Origin: Verrucomicrobiota bacterium
GTDB lineage: Bacteria; Verrucomicrobiota; Verrucomicrobiia; Limisphaerales; CAIMTB01
Assembly (NCBI GenBank): GCA_963205105.1
Contig: CAUJJW010000405.1
Coordinates: 1-64,000 of the forward strand
Direction: 5' to 3'
Length of the DNA: 64,000 nucleotides
Under the pieces are notes generated by a model. The model was not told the DNA's origin. It saw nothing but the letters and a program-made list of their open reading frames with translations, and searched no databases. Every line of letters starts with the position of its first letter. The first letter of the stretch is position 1. Below are positions 15,882 to 25,012 of the stretch, piece by piece. Position numbers and translations under genes: made by a program.

Positions 15882-18602
15882 TCACCCAATCAAGCCCCGC
15901 GCCTTGGCCAGCGCTTCATCGATTTTCGACGCATCCTTGCCACCGCCCCGCGCAAAGTCCGGCTTCCCGCCACCCTTGCCGCCCACGATCGGCGCAATCG
16001 CCTGAATGATCTTTCCCGCCTGAATCTTGGCGGTGAACTCCGGCGAAACACTCGCCATCAGCGCCACGCCCCCACCGGAACTCCCCAACACCACCACACC
16101 CTTGAACTGGCTACGCAACGCCTCGACCACCGCCATCGCCGCGTCCGCATCCATCCCGCCCAGGTTCTCGATGATCGCAGGCACCCCTTGCAGCGTCACC
16201 GCCTGCCCGATCATCCCCTTCGCCCGACCCGCCGCTTCCCGTTGCGACGCCGCTTTCAGCGCCTTTTCCAGTTCCTTCTGGTGCGCCAACAGCGCTTCCA
16301 CTTTCTTCTCCAGCTCGCCCAGCGGCGCATTCAACGCCCCGCCCAGCGACCGGATCAGTTCCCGGTCACCCCGCATCGCATCGAAGGCGTTCAGCCCCGC
16401 CACCGCCTCAATGCGCCGAACCCCCGCCGCGATCGCGTTCTCACCCACAATCCGGAACAAGCCGATCTCGCCCGTCGCCCGGGTGTGCGTGCCACCGCAG
16501 AGTTCCATGCTGTACCCGTCCAGGGCGCCCGACTTGCCCCCGATCTGCACCACCCGCACCACGTCGCCGTATTTGTCGCCGAAGAACTGCATCACGTCCT
16601 TCCGGCCCTTCACGTCCGCGTAAGCGGCGTTCGTCCAGCTCACCACCGCATTGTCGACGATCCGCTCGTTGACCAGCCGTTCGATGTCCGACACCTGCGA
16701 CGCCGTCAGCGCCGCGCTGTTGAAGTCGAAGGTCAGTTTGTCGGGGCCAACGAATGAACCTTTCTGCGACGCCTCGTGGCTCACCACCTCGTGCAAGGCC
16801 CAGTGCAGCAAATGCGTCACCGTGTGATGGCGTTGAATCGCCGCACGCCGCGCCTTCTCCACGCCCAAAATCACCGGCGATCCCACCGCCGGCGCGTCGC
16901 CGCCATCGATGAAGTGCAGCCAAGTGTGACCGCTCTTCTGCGTGTTCACCACCCGCCAGAGCTGACCGCTTCCGCTCAGTTCGCCGCTGTCACCCACTTG
17001 ACCACCCATCTCGGCGTAGCAGGAGGAAACATCCAGAACCACCGCGGTCTTGTCCTTCAGCTCCACCACCTCCAGCACCGTCGCCGGGGTCTCCAGCTGG
17101 TCGAACCCGATGAACTGGGTCGGGGTCGCCGTCTCCACCTGGGACAGCTCAATGACCTGCTTCTTCTGCGCCGCGCGGGCCCGCGACCGCTGCGCCTCCA
17201 TCAATTCGTTGAAGCCCGCGACGTCGACGGAAAGCCCCCGCTCCCGCGCCATCAGTTCGGTGAGGTCGAGCGGGAAGCCCTGCTCGTCGTACAGCTTGAA
17301 GGCGAATGAACCGGAGATGCCCTTCGCGGTCCGCGCTTCCTCGTCAAACAACGCAATCCCACGATCCAGCGTCTTGTTGAACGCGTCTTCTTCCCGCTTC
17401 AGCACTTCCTTCACGTGCTGCTGCCGGGTGCGCAGTTCCGGAAACACTTCCCCGAACGCCGCCGCCACCACGTCCACCAGCTTGTAGAAGAACGGCTCGC
17501 GGAATCCCAGGCTCCGACCGTAACGCACCGCCCGGCGCAGAATCCGGCGCAGCACGTAGTTTCGATCCGTGTTCCCCGGCTGAATGCCGTCCGCCACCGC
17601 AAAACTCAGGGTGCGGATGTGATCGCCGATGACCCGAAAAGCGACATCGATCTTTTCCTGCTCGGTGTCCCCGGTGCTGCCCGCGACGGGAAGCGTCGAC
17701 CCATAGCGCTTGCCGCTCAGTTTTTCGAGTTCGTCGAAGATCGGCCGAAACACGTCGGTCTCGTAGTTCGAGATCCGCGCATGGGCGAAGTCCGCAAACC
17801 CTTTGGTCCCCTGCATGATCGACGTCACCCGCTCGAAACCCATGCCGGTGTCCACGTGCTTCGCGGGTAGCGGCGAGAAGGTCCCATCGGGGTTGGCGTT
17901 GAACTGGATGAACACCAGGTTCCAGATCTCGATGCACTCGGCCGAACCTTTGTTCACCAGCGCACCGCGGGTGTCGCCGGCCGGGGTCAGATCCACGTGC
18001 AATTCCGAACACGGACCGCACGGGCCCGTGTCGCCCATCATCCAGAAATTGTCCTTCTTGTTGCCGTTGACGATGTGGACCGCGGGGTCAAGGCCGGCAC
18101 CGCGGAAATGCACCGCCCAGAGGTCCCAGGCTTCCTGGTCGAATTCGGAAGGGTCGCCCTTGGATTTGTCGGGGCTGTACACCGTCGCGTAGAGGCGGTT
18201 CTTGGGGAACTTCCACACCTCGGTGATGAGTTCCCACGCCCAGTCGATCGCCTCCTTCTTGAAGTAATCGCCGAAGGACCAGTTCCCCAGCATCTCGAAG
18301 AACGTGTGGTGGTAGGTGTCCAACCCCACGTCATCGAGGTCGTTGTGCTTGCCACCCGCCCGAATGCACTTCTGGGTGTCCGCCGCCCGGGTGTCCAACG
18401 AGGGCAGCGCGCCCGCCCACTTCGAGACGTCCGCCGTGCGTTCACCCAGGAAGATCGGGACGAACTGGTTCATGCCCGCGTTGGTGAACAGAAGATTCGG
18501 GCTGTCCGGCATCAGGCTCGAACTGGGAACGATCGTGTGCTGCTTCGAATGAAAAAAATCCAGGAAGCTCTGGCGAATCTGGGCCGACGTCATCACGTGC
18601 AT
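15882..18602 (-). CDS. alaS: Alanine--tRNA ligase
   Basis: The protein has 906 residues from the ATG at 18602, which has AAGGA upstream. A longer open frame up to 18932 consists of palindromic repeat sequence and was rejected. The class II catalytic domain (residues about 5-250) includes SAQIRQSFLDFF and SLMPDSPNLLFTNAGMNQF, the usual AlaRS N-terminus. The editing domain carries its zinc ligands: HHTVTHLLH near residue 590 and CGGTHT near 702. A C-terminal oligomerisation domain of the DHHA1 type follows, ending with a Gly/Lys-rich GGKGGGKPDFARGGG motif. It attaches alanine to tRNA(Ala) and clears mischarged Ser/Gly. The downstream small-protein/nucleotidyltransferase pair is close enough to share its transcript. 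Confidence 0.97.
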   Translation of the reverse strand: MHVMTSAQIRQSFLDFFHSKQHTIVPSSSLMPDSPNLLFTNAGMNQFVPIFLGERTADVSKWAGALPSLDTRAADTQKCIRAGGKHNDLDDVGLDTYHHTFFEMLGNWSFGDYFKKEAIDWAWELITEVWKFPKNRLYATVYSPDKSKGDPSEFDQEAWDLWAVHFRGAGLDPAVHIVNGNKKDNFWMMGDTGPCGPCSELHVDLTPAGDTRGALVNKGSAECIEIWNLVFIQFNANPDGTFSPLPAKHVDTGMGFERVTSIMQGTKGFADFAHARISNYETDVFRPIFDELEKLSGKRYGSTLPVAGSTGDTEQEKIDVAFRVIGDHIRTLSFAVADGIQPGNTDRNYVLRRILRRAVRYGRSLGFREPFFYKLVDVVAAAFGEVFPELRTRQQHVKEVLKREEDAFNKTLDRGIALFDEEARTAKGISGSFAFKLYDEQGFPLDLTELMARERGLSVDVAGFNELMEAQRSRARAAQKKQVIELSQVETATPTQFIGFDQLETPATVLEVVELKDKTAVVLDVSSCYAEMGGQVGDSGELSGSGQLWRVVNTQKSGHTWLHFIDGGDAPAVGSPVILGVEKARRAAIQRHHTVTHLLHWALHEVVSHEASQKGSFVGPDKLTFDFNSAALTASQVSDIERLVNERIVDNAVVSWTNAAYADVKGRKDVMQFFGDKYGDVVRVVQIGGKSGALDGYSMELCGGTHTRATGEIGLFRIVGENAIAAGVRRIEAVAGLNAFDAMRGDRELIRSLGGALNAPLGELEKKVEALLAHQKELEKALKAASQREAAGRAKGMIGQAVTLQGVPAIIENLGGMDADAAMAVVEALRSQFKGVVVLGSSGGGVALMASVSPEFTAKIQAGKIIQAIAPIVGGKGGGKPDFARGGGKDASKIDEALAKARGLIG

Positions 18603-18714
18603 GGTGGTCAATCCTTGTCCCCATCTCGTCCCTGGGAATCCCCTGGACGGGCAAAAGGGACGGAAAGCCTGCCAAACCCCCATTCCCGTGGCGAGACCGA
18701 GTTTTGAACCCTGT

Positions 18715-18798
18715 TCGTGAACCGCGCCTCCGTAGCGGCGGGCGTCCCGCCTGCCGTAGAGGGGGGGCGTCTCGCCCCCCGGAATCCCCGGTTCGAGG
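18715..18798. repeat. Family A palindromic repeat, copy 2
   Basis: The element has the same core (GTAGCGGCGGGCGTCCCGCC) as the other copies, with degenerate ends GTGAACC and GGTTCGAGG. It is followed immediately by the about 45-bp companion unit (GTCAGCAGGTCGGTATCGAACA) and then by the fold-back element at 18850. The array fills the space upstream of alaS. Confidence 0.75.
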
Positions 18799-18849
18799 GC
18801 CGTCAGCAGGTCGGTATCGAACAGGGAACTCTTCTTGAACCTTCCCCTG

Positions 18850-19062
18850 CCAGCCATCGCGAGGGTTGAACCGGGCTCCCTCACCCCAACCCTCTCCCGG
18901 TGGGAGAGGGAGTCGCGTTCCTCCCTCAGCAACCGACCACAACCCCATCCTTGCGAGCCGTTTCGATTAGTTACTGCAAATGCCTAGCTTAACCCACCGA
19001 AACCCGCGGCGCAACGTCTCCTTCTACCTACGGGAGAAGGCCGGGATTAGGGCCGCCCGCTC
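18850..19062 (+). repeat. Family C fold-back element, copy 1
   Basis: The element is about 210 bp, starting GCCATCGCGAGGGTTGAA and ending at CGGGAGAAGGCCGGGATTAG and GGCCGC. Its two ends contain complementary tracts (CCCTCACCCCAACCCTCTCCC against a diverged GGGAGAAGGCCGGGATTAGGG), so the transcript could fold back on itself. Homologous copies lie at 34039-34248 (inverted) and 46465-46676. No open reading frame is conserved among them. The structure resembles a miniature inverted-repeat element. Confidence 0.7.
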
Positions 19063-19078
19063 CCCGCCTCGCGCCCCG

Positions 19079-19281
19079 GTTCATGGGCCGTGAGCAGGTC
19101 ATTCTTGAACAGGGGGCTCTCCATGAACCGTGCCCCGTAGCGGCGGGCGTCTCGCCTGCCGTAGAGGGGGCGTCCCGCCCCCCGGAATCCCCGTTCATGG
19201 CCCATGAGCAGGTCGATTTCGAACAGGGCGCTTCCCACGAACCCCGCCTCCCCGACTCCCTCCCAGTTCATGGTTCCCATC
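19079..19281. repeat. Family A repeat, copy 3, flanked by two companion units
   Basis: This is a composite. A companion unit (GGTTCATGG then TGAGCAGGTC...GAACAGGGGGCT...CCATGAACC) spans about 19079-19129, a family A core about 19121-19200, and a second companion unit about 19192-19241, followed by TTCATGG remnants. CCATGAACC/GGTTCATGG boundaries separate the units, as if elements had inserted next to each other at that motif. Together with the elements at 18715 and 18850, this explains the 711-bp gene-free stretch between alaS and the PQQ gene. Confidence 0.7.
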
Positions 19282-19313
19282 CTCCTCGGGATGCTGGAAA
19301 ACATCCCAGACCC

Positions 19314-21626
19314 ATGACCCCGCCTTCGCCCACCAGGCTCTTCGCTCTGCTGCTCGCGGCATCCGTACCCTGCACCGCTCCCGCCGCGTCCCAGGAGTGG
19401 CCGGTCTATGGCGGCGATCCCGGCGGCACCCGCTTTTCCACCCTCCGCCACATCAACACCCGCAATGTCCACCGTCTCCAACCCGCCTGGGTCTATCGCT
19501 GCGACGACATGCGGGCCCGCCCCGCCACCACCATCGAATGCAATCCGCTTGTCGTCGACCGCACCCTCTACCTCACCACCCCCAGCCTCAAAGTCGTGGC
19601 CCTGGATGCCGCGACCGGCACCGAACGATGGACGTTTGATCCCTGGGACGGCCGGGGCGGCGGGGGCGTCAGCCGCGGCTTAACCTTGTGGGCTCAAGGT
19701 GACGAACGCCGTCTGTTCTCCGCCGCCGGCAATCATCTGTTCGCCCTCAACCCCGACACCGGCCATCCGATTCCAGGCTTCGGAACCTTGGGACGCATCG
19801 ATCTCCGTGAAGGCCTCGATCGCGACCTCCTCCGCCAAGGCGTCGGCCTCACCACGCCCGGCGTGGTCTACCGCGATCTCATCATCCTCGGGTCACGCGT
19901 CGACGACAGCCCCGCCGCCAAGGCACCCGGCCACATCCGCGCCTACGACGTGCGCACCGGGGAACGGCGGTGGATCTTCCACACCATTCCGCAACCGGGA
20001 GAGCCCGGTCACGAAACCTGGCCACCCGAGGCCTGGCGTACCGCCGCCGGATGCAACGCCTGGGGCGGTCTTACCCTGGATGTCGAACGCGGACTGGTCT
20101 TCGCCGGCACGGGGTCGGCCGCCTATGACCACTACGGGGGAGATCGGCCCGGAATGAATCTGTACGGGAACTCCACCCTGGCCCTCGACGCCGCCACCGG
20201 CCAGTACCGCTGGCATTTCCAAATCGTTCACCATGACCTCTGGGACTACGACCTTCCCTGCCCTCCGGTTCTGGTCACCGTGCGCCATCGCGGTCGTCGC
20301 ATTGATGCCGCCGCCCAGACGACCAAGACCGGTCATCTTTTCCTCTTCCACCGCGTCACCGGTGAGCCCCTGTTTCCCATCGAAGAACGCCCGGTGCCGG
20401 CCTCCGATCTGCCCGGAGAGACCGCCTGGCCCACTCAACCGTTTCCTTCCCGTCCTCCCGCCTTTGCCCAGCAGGGGTTCACCCGCGACGACGTCACCGA
20501 CCTGAATCCGGAAGCCCGCGCCCATGCCCTGAAACAGCTGGAAACCATCGAACCCGCCCCCTTGTACGCCCCACCCTCACTGAAGGCCCGGGCGGTGCTC
20601 CCCCAATTCAACGGTGGCGCGGAATGGGGCGGGCAAGCCTTCGACCCGGAAAGCCGGACGCTCTTCGTCAATGCCAGCAATGAAGCCGAGTGGATGGCCA
20701 TGGTGCCGGCGAAACCGACCGATACCGTATCACTGCATGCCTTCGGGGAGCACCTGTTCAACGCGATGTGCCTCCAATGCCACGGACCACAGGGCAGCGT
20801 CCTCCAAGAAGCCATGAGCGCCGTCCCCGCCATCGCGAACACCGTGATTTCCAATGACCTCCCATCCGTAGCGGCGGGCGTCCCGCCTGCCGTGGAGGGG
20901 GGCGTCTCGCCCCCCGGAATCCCCTCAGACTCCGTGGCAGCCCGCCGATCAGGGATTACCCAAGAGTATCCAGCAGGCGTGACCCGCCCCCCTTCCCTGG
21001 CGGGCCTGTCCCAACGACTCTCACCCGCCGACGCCAAGACATTGCTGGAGACCGGCCGCGGCCAGATGCCCGCCTTCGCCACCCTGGGTGATCTGGAACG
21101 TCGGGCTCTGGTGGCTTTCTTGTACGGCCAAGGCCAAAGCGAACAGCTGCCCGCCGGTTCCATCGATCTGGCTTGGGCCGATCGCTTCCCCTACCTCGCC
21201 ACCGGTCATCACGAATGGGTCGATCCGGAAGGTTTCCCCATCAACCGACGCCCCTGGGGCACGCTGACGGCCATCGACCTCGACCGCGGACGTTTGGCGT
21301 GGCAGGTGCCGCTGGGAACCTATCCCGTGTTGGAACAACGAGGCGAACCTCCGACCGGCACCTTCAATATCGGTGGCCCCATCGTGACCGCGGGGGGCTT
21401 GGTCTTCATCGGGGCCACACGCGACGAACGGCTGCGGGCTTTCGACAAGCGAACGGGGCGCGTCCTGTGGGAACACCAATTGGACGCCGGCGCCTACGCC
21501 ACGCCAGCCACCTATGCCATCGATGGCGAACAGTACCTGGTGGTCGCCGCCGGCGGCGGAGGCAAAGCCGAAACGAAGGCCGGCAATGCCTATTGGTGCT
21601 TCAAACTCCCGGATCAGATTCCCTAA
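19314..21626 (+). CDS. PQQ-dependent dehydrogenase-like protein with inserted cytochrome c domain, interrupted in frame by a repeat
   Basis: The protein has 770 residues from the ATG at 19314, which begins a signal peptide (MTPPSPTRLFALLLAASVPC). The propeller resembles quinoprotein glucose/alcohol dehydrogenases: WPVYGGDPGGTRFSTL near the start, WGGLTLDVERGLVFAGTG and IVHHDLWDYDLPCPP further on. A cytochrome c region inserted around residues 475-610 has heme-binding CLQCH at about 486-490 and a GQMPAF methionine ligand near 584. Periplasmic oxidation of a sugar or alcohol with electron transfer to its own heme is the likely role; the substrate is unknown. Between heme and Met ligand, bases 20855-20930 are a family A repeat read through as VAAGVPPAVEGGVSPPGIP, so the domain carries about 25 extra residues. 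The 3' end overlaps the convergent ftsH by 4 bp. Confidence 0.87.
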   Translation: MTPPSPTRLFALLLAASVPCTAPAASQEWPVYGGDPGGTRFSTLRHINTRNVHRLQPAWVYRCDDMRARPATTIECNPLVVDRTLYLTTPSLKVVALDAATGTERWTFDPWDGRGGGGVSRGLTLWAQGDERRLFSAAGNHLFALNPDTGHPIPGFGTLGRIDLREGLDRDLLRQGVGLTTPGVVYRDLIILGSRVDDSPAAKAPGHIRAYDVRTGERRWIFHTIPQPGEPGHETWPPEAWRTAAGCNAWGGLTLDVERGLVFAGTGSAAYDHYGGDRPGMNLYGNSTLALDAATGQYRWHFQIVHHDLWDYDLPCPPVLVTVRHRGRRIDAAAQTTKTGHLFLFHRVTGEPLFPIEERPVPASDLPGETAWPTQPFPSRPPAFAQQGFTRDDVTDLNPEARAHALKQLETIEPAPLYAPPSLKARAVLPQFNGGAEWGGQAFDPESRTLFVNASNEAEWMAMVPAKPTDTVSLHAFGEHLFNAMCLQCHGPQGSVLQEAMSAVPAIANTVISNDLPSVAAGVPPAVEGGVSPPGIPSDSVAARRSGITQEYPAGVTRPPSLAGLSQRLSPADAKTLLETGRGQMPAFATLGDLERRALVAFLYGQGQSEQLPAGSIDLAWADRFPYLATGHHEWVDPEGFPINRRPWGTLTAIDLDRGRLAWQVPLGTYPVLEQRGEPPTGTFNIGGPIVTAGGLVFIGATRDERLRAFDKRTGRVLWEHQLDAGAYATPATYAIDGEQYLVVAAGGGGKAETKAGNAYWCFKLPDQIP
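20855..20930. repeat. Family A repeat, copy 4, inside the PQQ gene
   Basis: The core GTAGCGGCGGGCGTCCCGCC and the GGCGTCTCGCCCCCCGGAATCCCC part are nearly identical to the intergenic copies. The terminal CCATGAACC motif is degraded to CTCCCATCC. The reading frame stays open across it. It lies between the heme-binding CxxCH and the Met ligand of the cytochrome region. Confidence 0.8.
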
Positions 21627-23659
21627 GCCGCCGCAGGCGCCGCAGCGCCAAATCCGGGAAGCTTCGGCGGGGTGGACTTCGGAACCTCGGGCAACGAGGT
21701 CGCCGCCTGGGCACCCGACGGCGGATCGATGTTGGATTGCTGCGGTGCAGGAGTGAACCGGCCGGTCCGGATGATTTCCTCCACCTGCCAGCCATCCAGC
21801 GTTTCAAACTCCAACAACGCCTTGGCAATCGCTTCCAGCTTGTCGCGGTGCGTTTCGATGAGATCCCGAGCCACGCGAAAGCCCTCTTCGATGATCCGGC
21901 GCACTTCCTCGTCGATCTCGCGGGCCGTGGCCTCGCTGTAATCCTTGCGGCGGACCATGTCGCGACCCAGGAAATACTCGTCATCGGCCCCGTACTGGAC
22001 CATGCCGAGCTTCTCGCTCATGCCCCACTGGCAAACCATCGACCGCGCCAAGTTGGTGGCCTGCTTGATGTCGCTCGAAGCGCCGGTGGAGATGTCGCCA
22101 GAGATCTGCTCCTCGGCGATCCGACCTGCCATGATGACCGCGATCAGGTCCAGCATCTGTTTGCGGTGCTGGTTGATCACGTCCCGCAAAGGCAAATACA
22201 TGGTCGATCCCAGTGATTGCCCGCGCGGAATGATGGTCACCTTGTGCAGCGGATGGGTGTGGTTCAACAGCACGTTGACCAGGGCATGCCCCGCCTCGTG
22301 CCAGGCGGTGAACCGCTTCTCCTCGTCGGTCATGGCCATGCTCCGACGCTCGCGGCCCCAGCGCACCTTGTCCCGGGCCTCCTCCAATTCCTTCATCCCG
22401 ACCGCCTTCTTCCCGATGCGCGCCGCCAAAAGGGCCGCTTCATTCAAAAGATTGGCCAGTTCGGCGCCCGAGAATCCGGGAGTTCCACGGGCGGTGACCG
22501 CCAGATCCACCGTCGGATCGAGTTTCACGTTCCGCGCATGGACCTTGAGAATCGCCTCGCGACCCTTCACATCCGGCAGATTCACCGTGATCTGACGATC
22601 AAATCGGCCCGGACGAAGGAGCGCGGGATCCAGCACATCCGGCCGGTTGGTGGCCGCGATGATGATGATGCCCTCCTGGGTATCAAAACCGTCCATCTCC
22701 ACCAGCAAGGCGTTCAGCGTCTGTTCGCGTTCGTCGTTGCCGCCTCCCAACCCCACGCCTCGGCTGCGACCCACCGCATCGATTTCGTCGATAAAGATCA
22801 AACAGGGGGTGTTCTTGCGCGCCTGTTCGAACATGTCCCGAACCCGGCTGGCACCCACACCCACGAACATCTCGACGAAATCGGAGCCGCTGATGCTGTA
22901 AAACGCGGCATCGGCTTCCCCGGCGATGGCCTTGGCGAGCAGAGTCTTGCCCGTTCCAGGAGGCCCGACCATCAGGATGCCCTTGGGAATTCGACCGCCC
23001 AAACGCTGAAACTTCTTCGGGTCCTTCAGGAACTCGACCAATTCGGACACTTCATCCTTCGCCTCCTCGACGCCGGCCACTTCCTTGAAGGTGGTCTTGT
23101 TCTTTTCCTTGGTCAGCATCCGCGCCCGGCTCTTTCCAAAGCTTAAAGCGCCACGGCCAGCCATCTTGATCTGCCGGATGAAAAAGAAATAAATCAGTGC
23201 GGCGACCAACAGGAACGGCAGGACCACCGTCACGAACACGTTCATCAGCAGAGTGTTCGGTGTCTTGACGTCGAATTTGTGAACCTGCTGCAGGTCACGC
23301 ACGTTGTCGTCCACTAACGCCACACGGGTCTCAAAGTTCACCCCTTTCTCCGCGGCAGCCTCGCTCCCCTCCGCACCCACCACCAACGGCTCATCCACGA
23401 ATCGCCCGGTGATCAGTTGGAGAGGCGACTGCGGATCGAAGGTAATCGTTCCCGAAACAATCTGGGTGTTCGCCAGCTTGGTAAAAAAATCGTAAGGCGT
23501 CAGCGTCTGGTACTTCGGGTCCGCCTGCCGGCGCAGCATGAAAAGCAGCGGCAGGAATCCAAGAATGGCGATCAAAAAGAGCCACCCCCGTGTCGGGACT
23601 TTGGAGTCGCCCGGCCTCGGTGGACGCGGATTCTCGGTCGGCTTGAAATCGTCGGACAT
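21623..23659 (-). CDS. ftsH: ATP-dependent zinc metalloprotease FtsH
   Basis: The protein has 678 residues from the ATG at 23659; the open frame further upstream has no FtsH similarity. Transmembrane segments lie near residues 24-42 and 137-157 with the extracytoplasmic domain between them. The AAA+ module has GPPGTGKT (about 233-240), LIFIDEIDAVG and the second-region-of-homology AATNRPDVLDPALLRPGRFD. The zinc protease site HEAGH is near residue 451. The tail is Pro/Ala-rich. It degrades misassembled membrane proteins and short-lived regulators at the inner membrane as a hexamer. Length and motif order are standard. Confidence 0.97.
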   Translation of the reverse strand: MSDDFKPTENPRPPRPGDSKVPTRGWLFLIAILGFLPLLFMLRRQADPKYQTLTPYDFFTKLANTQIVSGTITFDPQSPLQLITGRFVDEPLVVGAEGSEAAAEKGVNFETRVALVDDNVRDLQQVHKFDVKTPNTLLMNVFVTVVLPFLLVAALIYFFFIRQIKMAGRGALSFGKSRARMLTKEKNKTTFKEVAGVEEAKDEVSELVEFLKDPKKFQRLGGRIPKGILMVGPPGTGKTLLAKAIAGEADAAFYSISGSDFVEMFVGVGASRVRDMFEQARKNTPCLIFIDEIDAVGRSRGVGLGGGNDEREQTLNALLVEMDGFDTQEGIIIIAATNRPDVLDPALLRPGRFDRQITVNLPDVKGREAILKVHARNVKLDPTVDLAVTARGTPGFSGAELANLLNEAALLAARIGKKAVGMKELEEARDKVRWGRERRSMAMTDEEKRFTAWHEAGHALVNVLLNHTHPLHKVTIIPRGQSLGSTMYLPLRDVINQHRKQMLDLIAVIMAGRIAEEQISGDISTGASSDIKQATNLARSMVCQWGMSEKLGMVQYGADDEYFLGRDMVRRKDYSEATAREIDEEVRRIIEEGFRVARDLIETHRDKLEAIAKALLEFETLDGWQVEEIIRTGRFTPAPQQSNIDPPSGAQAATSLPEVPKSTPPKLPGFGAAAPAAA

Positions 23660-23898
23660 CAGTTTTGCCGGCAGCGTAGCACCGTGACGGGGCCGACGCA
23701 ATGCAACGGAAAAGCTGTTTTCCGCGAGCCCCCACCCCTCCTGCACACCCCTTCACCATCGAAAGCCCGCGGAAAAAAGAAATTTTAGTGGCGCACCCTC
23801 ACTCCTCTGATAAGGTCCGCGCCCCTTGCCGCACCGGCCTCGTAGGCAGGTGCTGGCTTTGATCTAGTCCAGAACAGGAAGATTTGGGAGTCATCCAA

Positions 23899-24489
23899 GT
23901 GAGCTCCAAGAAACAAGCCCCTAAAAAGACGGCCGCTCCTGGCCGGGGGAAAGTCGTCGGTACCGCGACTGCAGCCGCCATTCTCGGCGGTGGGATGTCC
24001 ACGGGCCCGAAGGCCGCCCCCAAGGCGCGCGTCATCGATCCGGAGTGGGAACGCTACCGCCAGATCCTTCTCGATCTTCGAGAACAGCTGGTCCGGCAGA
24101 TGAACGGCCTCGCCAAAGAGTCGGCCGAACAACTGCCAGGCTACAGCATGCACATGGCGGATTCCGGTACCGACAACTTCGACCGCGATTTCGCCCTCAG
24201 CCTGCTGTCCAGCGATCAGGACGCGATTTACGAAATCGATGAAGCCCTCAAACGCATCGAGCGCGGCAGCTATGGCACCTGCGAGTTGACCGCGAAACCC
24301 ATCCCCAAGGCACGCCTCGACGCCATTCCCTGGGCCCGCTTTACCGTGGAAGCCCAAGGCCAGCTCGAACGCGATGGCGCCCTCCGCCACCGACGCCTCG
24401 GATCGCTGGGTACTCTCGACGCCGGCGCCCCCGCCGAAATCGAAGAGGACGACGAGGTCGAAGAAAAGCCAGCGAAAGAGAAAGAGTAG
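23899..24489 (+). CDS. DksA/TraR-family protein lacking most zinc-finger cysteines
   Basis: The protein has 196 residues from the GTG at 23899, preceded by GGGAG at an 8-base spacing. A basic, Ala-rich N-terminus leads into a coiled-coil segment (WERYRQILLDLREQLVRQM...DRDFALSLLSSDQDAIYEIDEALKRIERGSYGTCE), which matches the DksA coiled-coil and DxxD-A tip type. The zinc-finger region reads GTCELTAKPIPKARLDAIPWA: a single Cys instead of the usual four, so zinc binding is probably lost. The family binds the RNA polymerase secondary channel. It heads a same-direction run with rpmG (6 bp downstream) and rpsR, which hints at growth-related expression. Confidence 0.85.
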   Translation: MSSKKQAPKKTAAPGRGKVVGTATAAAILGGGMSTGPKAAPKARVIDPEWERYRQILLDLREQLVRQMNGLAKESAEQLPGYSMHMADSGTDNFDRDFALSLLSSDQDAIYEIDEALKRIERGSYGTCELTAKPIPKARLDAIPWARFTVEAQGQLERDGALRHRRLGSLGTLDAGAPAEIEEDDEVEEKPAKEKE

Positions 24490-24495
24490 CAAATC

Positions 24496-24663
24496 ATGCC
24501 GCGAGAAATCGTCACCATTGAGTGTTCGGAAGCGCGCAAGGAAGGCGGCTCCCCCAGCCGCTACACCACCACGCGCAACAAAAAAACCAAGACCGAGAAG
24601 TTGGAGCTGATGAAGTACAACAAGAATCTTCGTCGCCATACGCTCCATCGCGAAATCAAGTGA
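24496..24663 (+). CDS. rpmG: 50S ribosomal protein L33
   Basis: The 55-residue protein begins MPREIVTIECSEARKEGG and contains the L33 signature SRYTTTRNKK followed by LELMKYNKNLRRHTLHREIK. It lacks the CxxC pairs of the zinc-binding type, keeping one Cys near the start, so it is the zinc-independent form. It lies 6 bp after the DksA-like gene and 44 bp before rpsR and is probably co-transcribed with both. It is too short for most gene callers with length cut-offs but is unmistakable. Confidence 0.95.
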   Translation: MPREIVTIECSEARKEGGSPSRYTTTRNKKTKTEKLELMKYNKNLRRHTLHREIK

Positions 24664-24707
24664 TCGCGTAATCGGTCCAGCCACGTCCCCACGCCACGTT
24701 TTTCCGT

Positions 24708-24962
24708 ATGCCGCGAAAAAATCACAAGGAACGCGAGAGCGGGTCCCGTTCCCGTACCGTCGAAGTCCGTACCCCCCGCCCGAAGCCGAAAATCGACTTC
24801 ACCGTCGATGCTCTCGACTTCAAGAACGTCAATCTCCTTCGCCAGTTCGTCACCGAACAAGGCCGCATCCTGCCACGCAAGTACACGGGTCTTCCCGCGC
24901 ACTATCAGCGCCGCCTCACTCTGGCGATCAAGCGCGCCCGGCAGATGCTCCTCATGAAGTAG
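24708..24962 (+). CDS. rpsR: 30S ribosomal protein S18
   Basis: The protein has 84 residues. The core reads IDFTVDALDFKNVNLLRQFVTEQGRILPRKYTGLPAHYQRRL, the S18 signature in which PRKxTGL and YQRRLxxAIKRAR contact 16S rRNA in the platform. No cysteines, so it does not bind zinc. The basic N-terminal tail is slightly longer than in E. coli S18. It is the last gene of the dksA-like/rpmG/rpsR group and is followed by a hairpin. Confidence 0.97.
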   Translation: MPRKNHKERESGSRSRTVEVRTPRPKPKIDFTVDALDFKNVNLLRQFVTEQGRILPRKYTGLPAHYQRRLTLAIKRARQMLLMK

Positions 24963-24968
24963 ACCGAA

Positions 24969-24994
24969 GCGCCCGCACCCCAAGGGTCGGGCGC
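24969..24994 (+). terminator. Hairpin after rpsR, probable transcription terminator
   Basis: The stem arms are GCGCCCG (24969-24975) and CGGGCGC (24988-24994), continued inward by ACCC/GGGT around a CAA loop with one bulged base. It starts six bases after the rpsR stop. No strong T-run follows (GTCTCTCG), so termination may be partial or Rho-assisted. Confidence 0.55.
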
Positions 24995-25012
24995 GTCTCT
25001 CGATTCCCGGGT

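Noticed and set aside
18603..18932. Upstream extension of alaS
   Set aside because: This part of the frame is family A and C repeat sequence; AlaRS similarity begins at the ATG at 18602, which has a ribosome-binding site.
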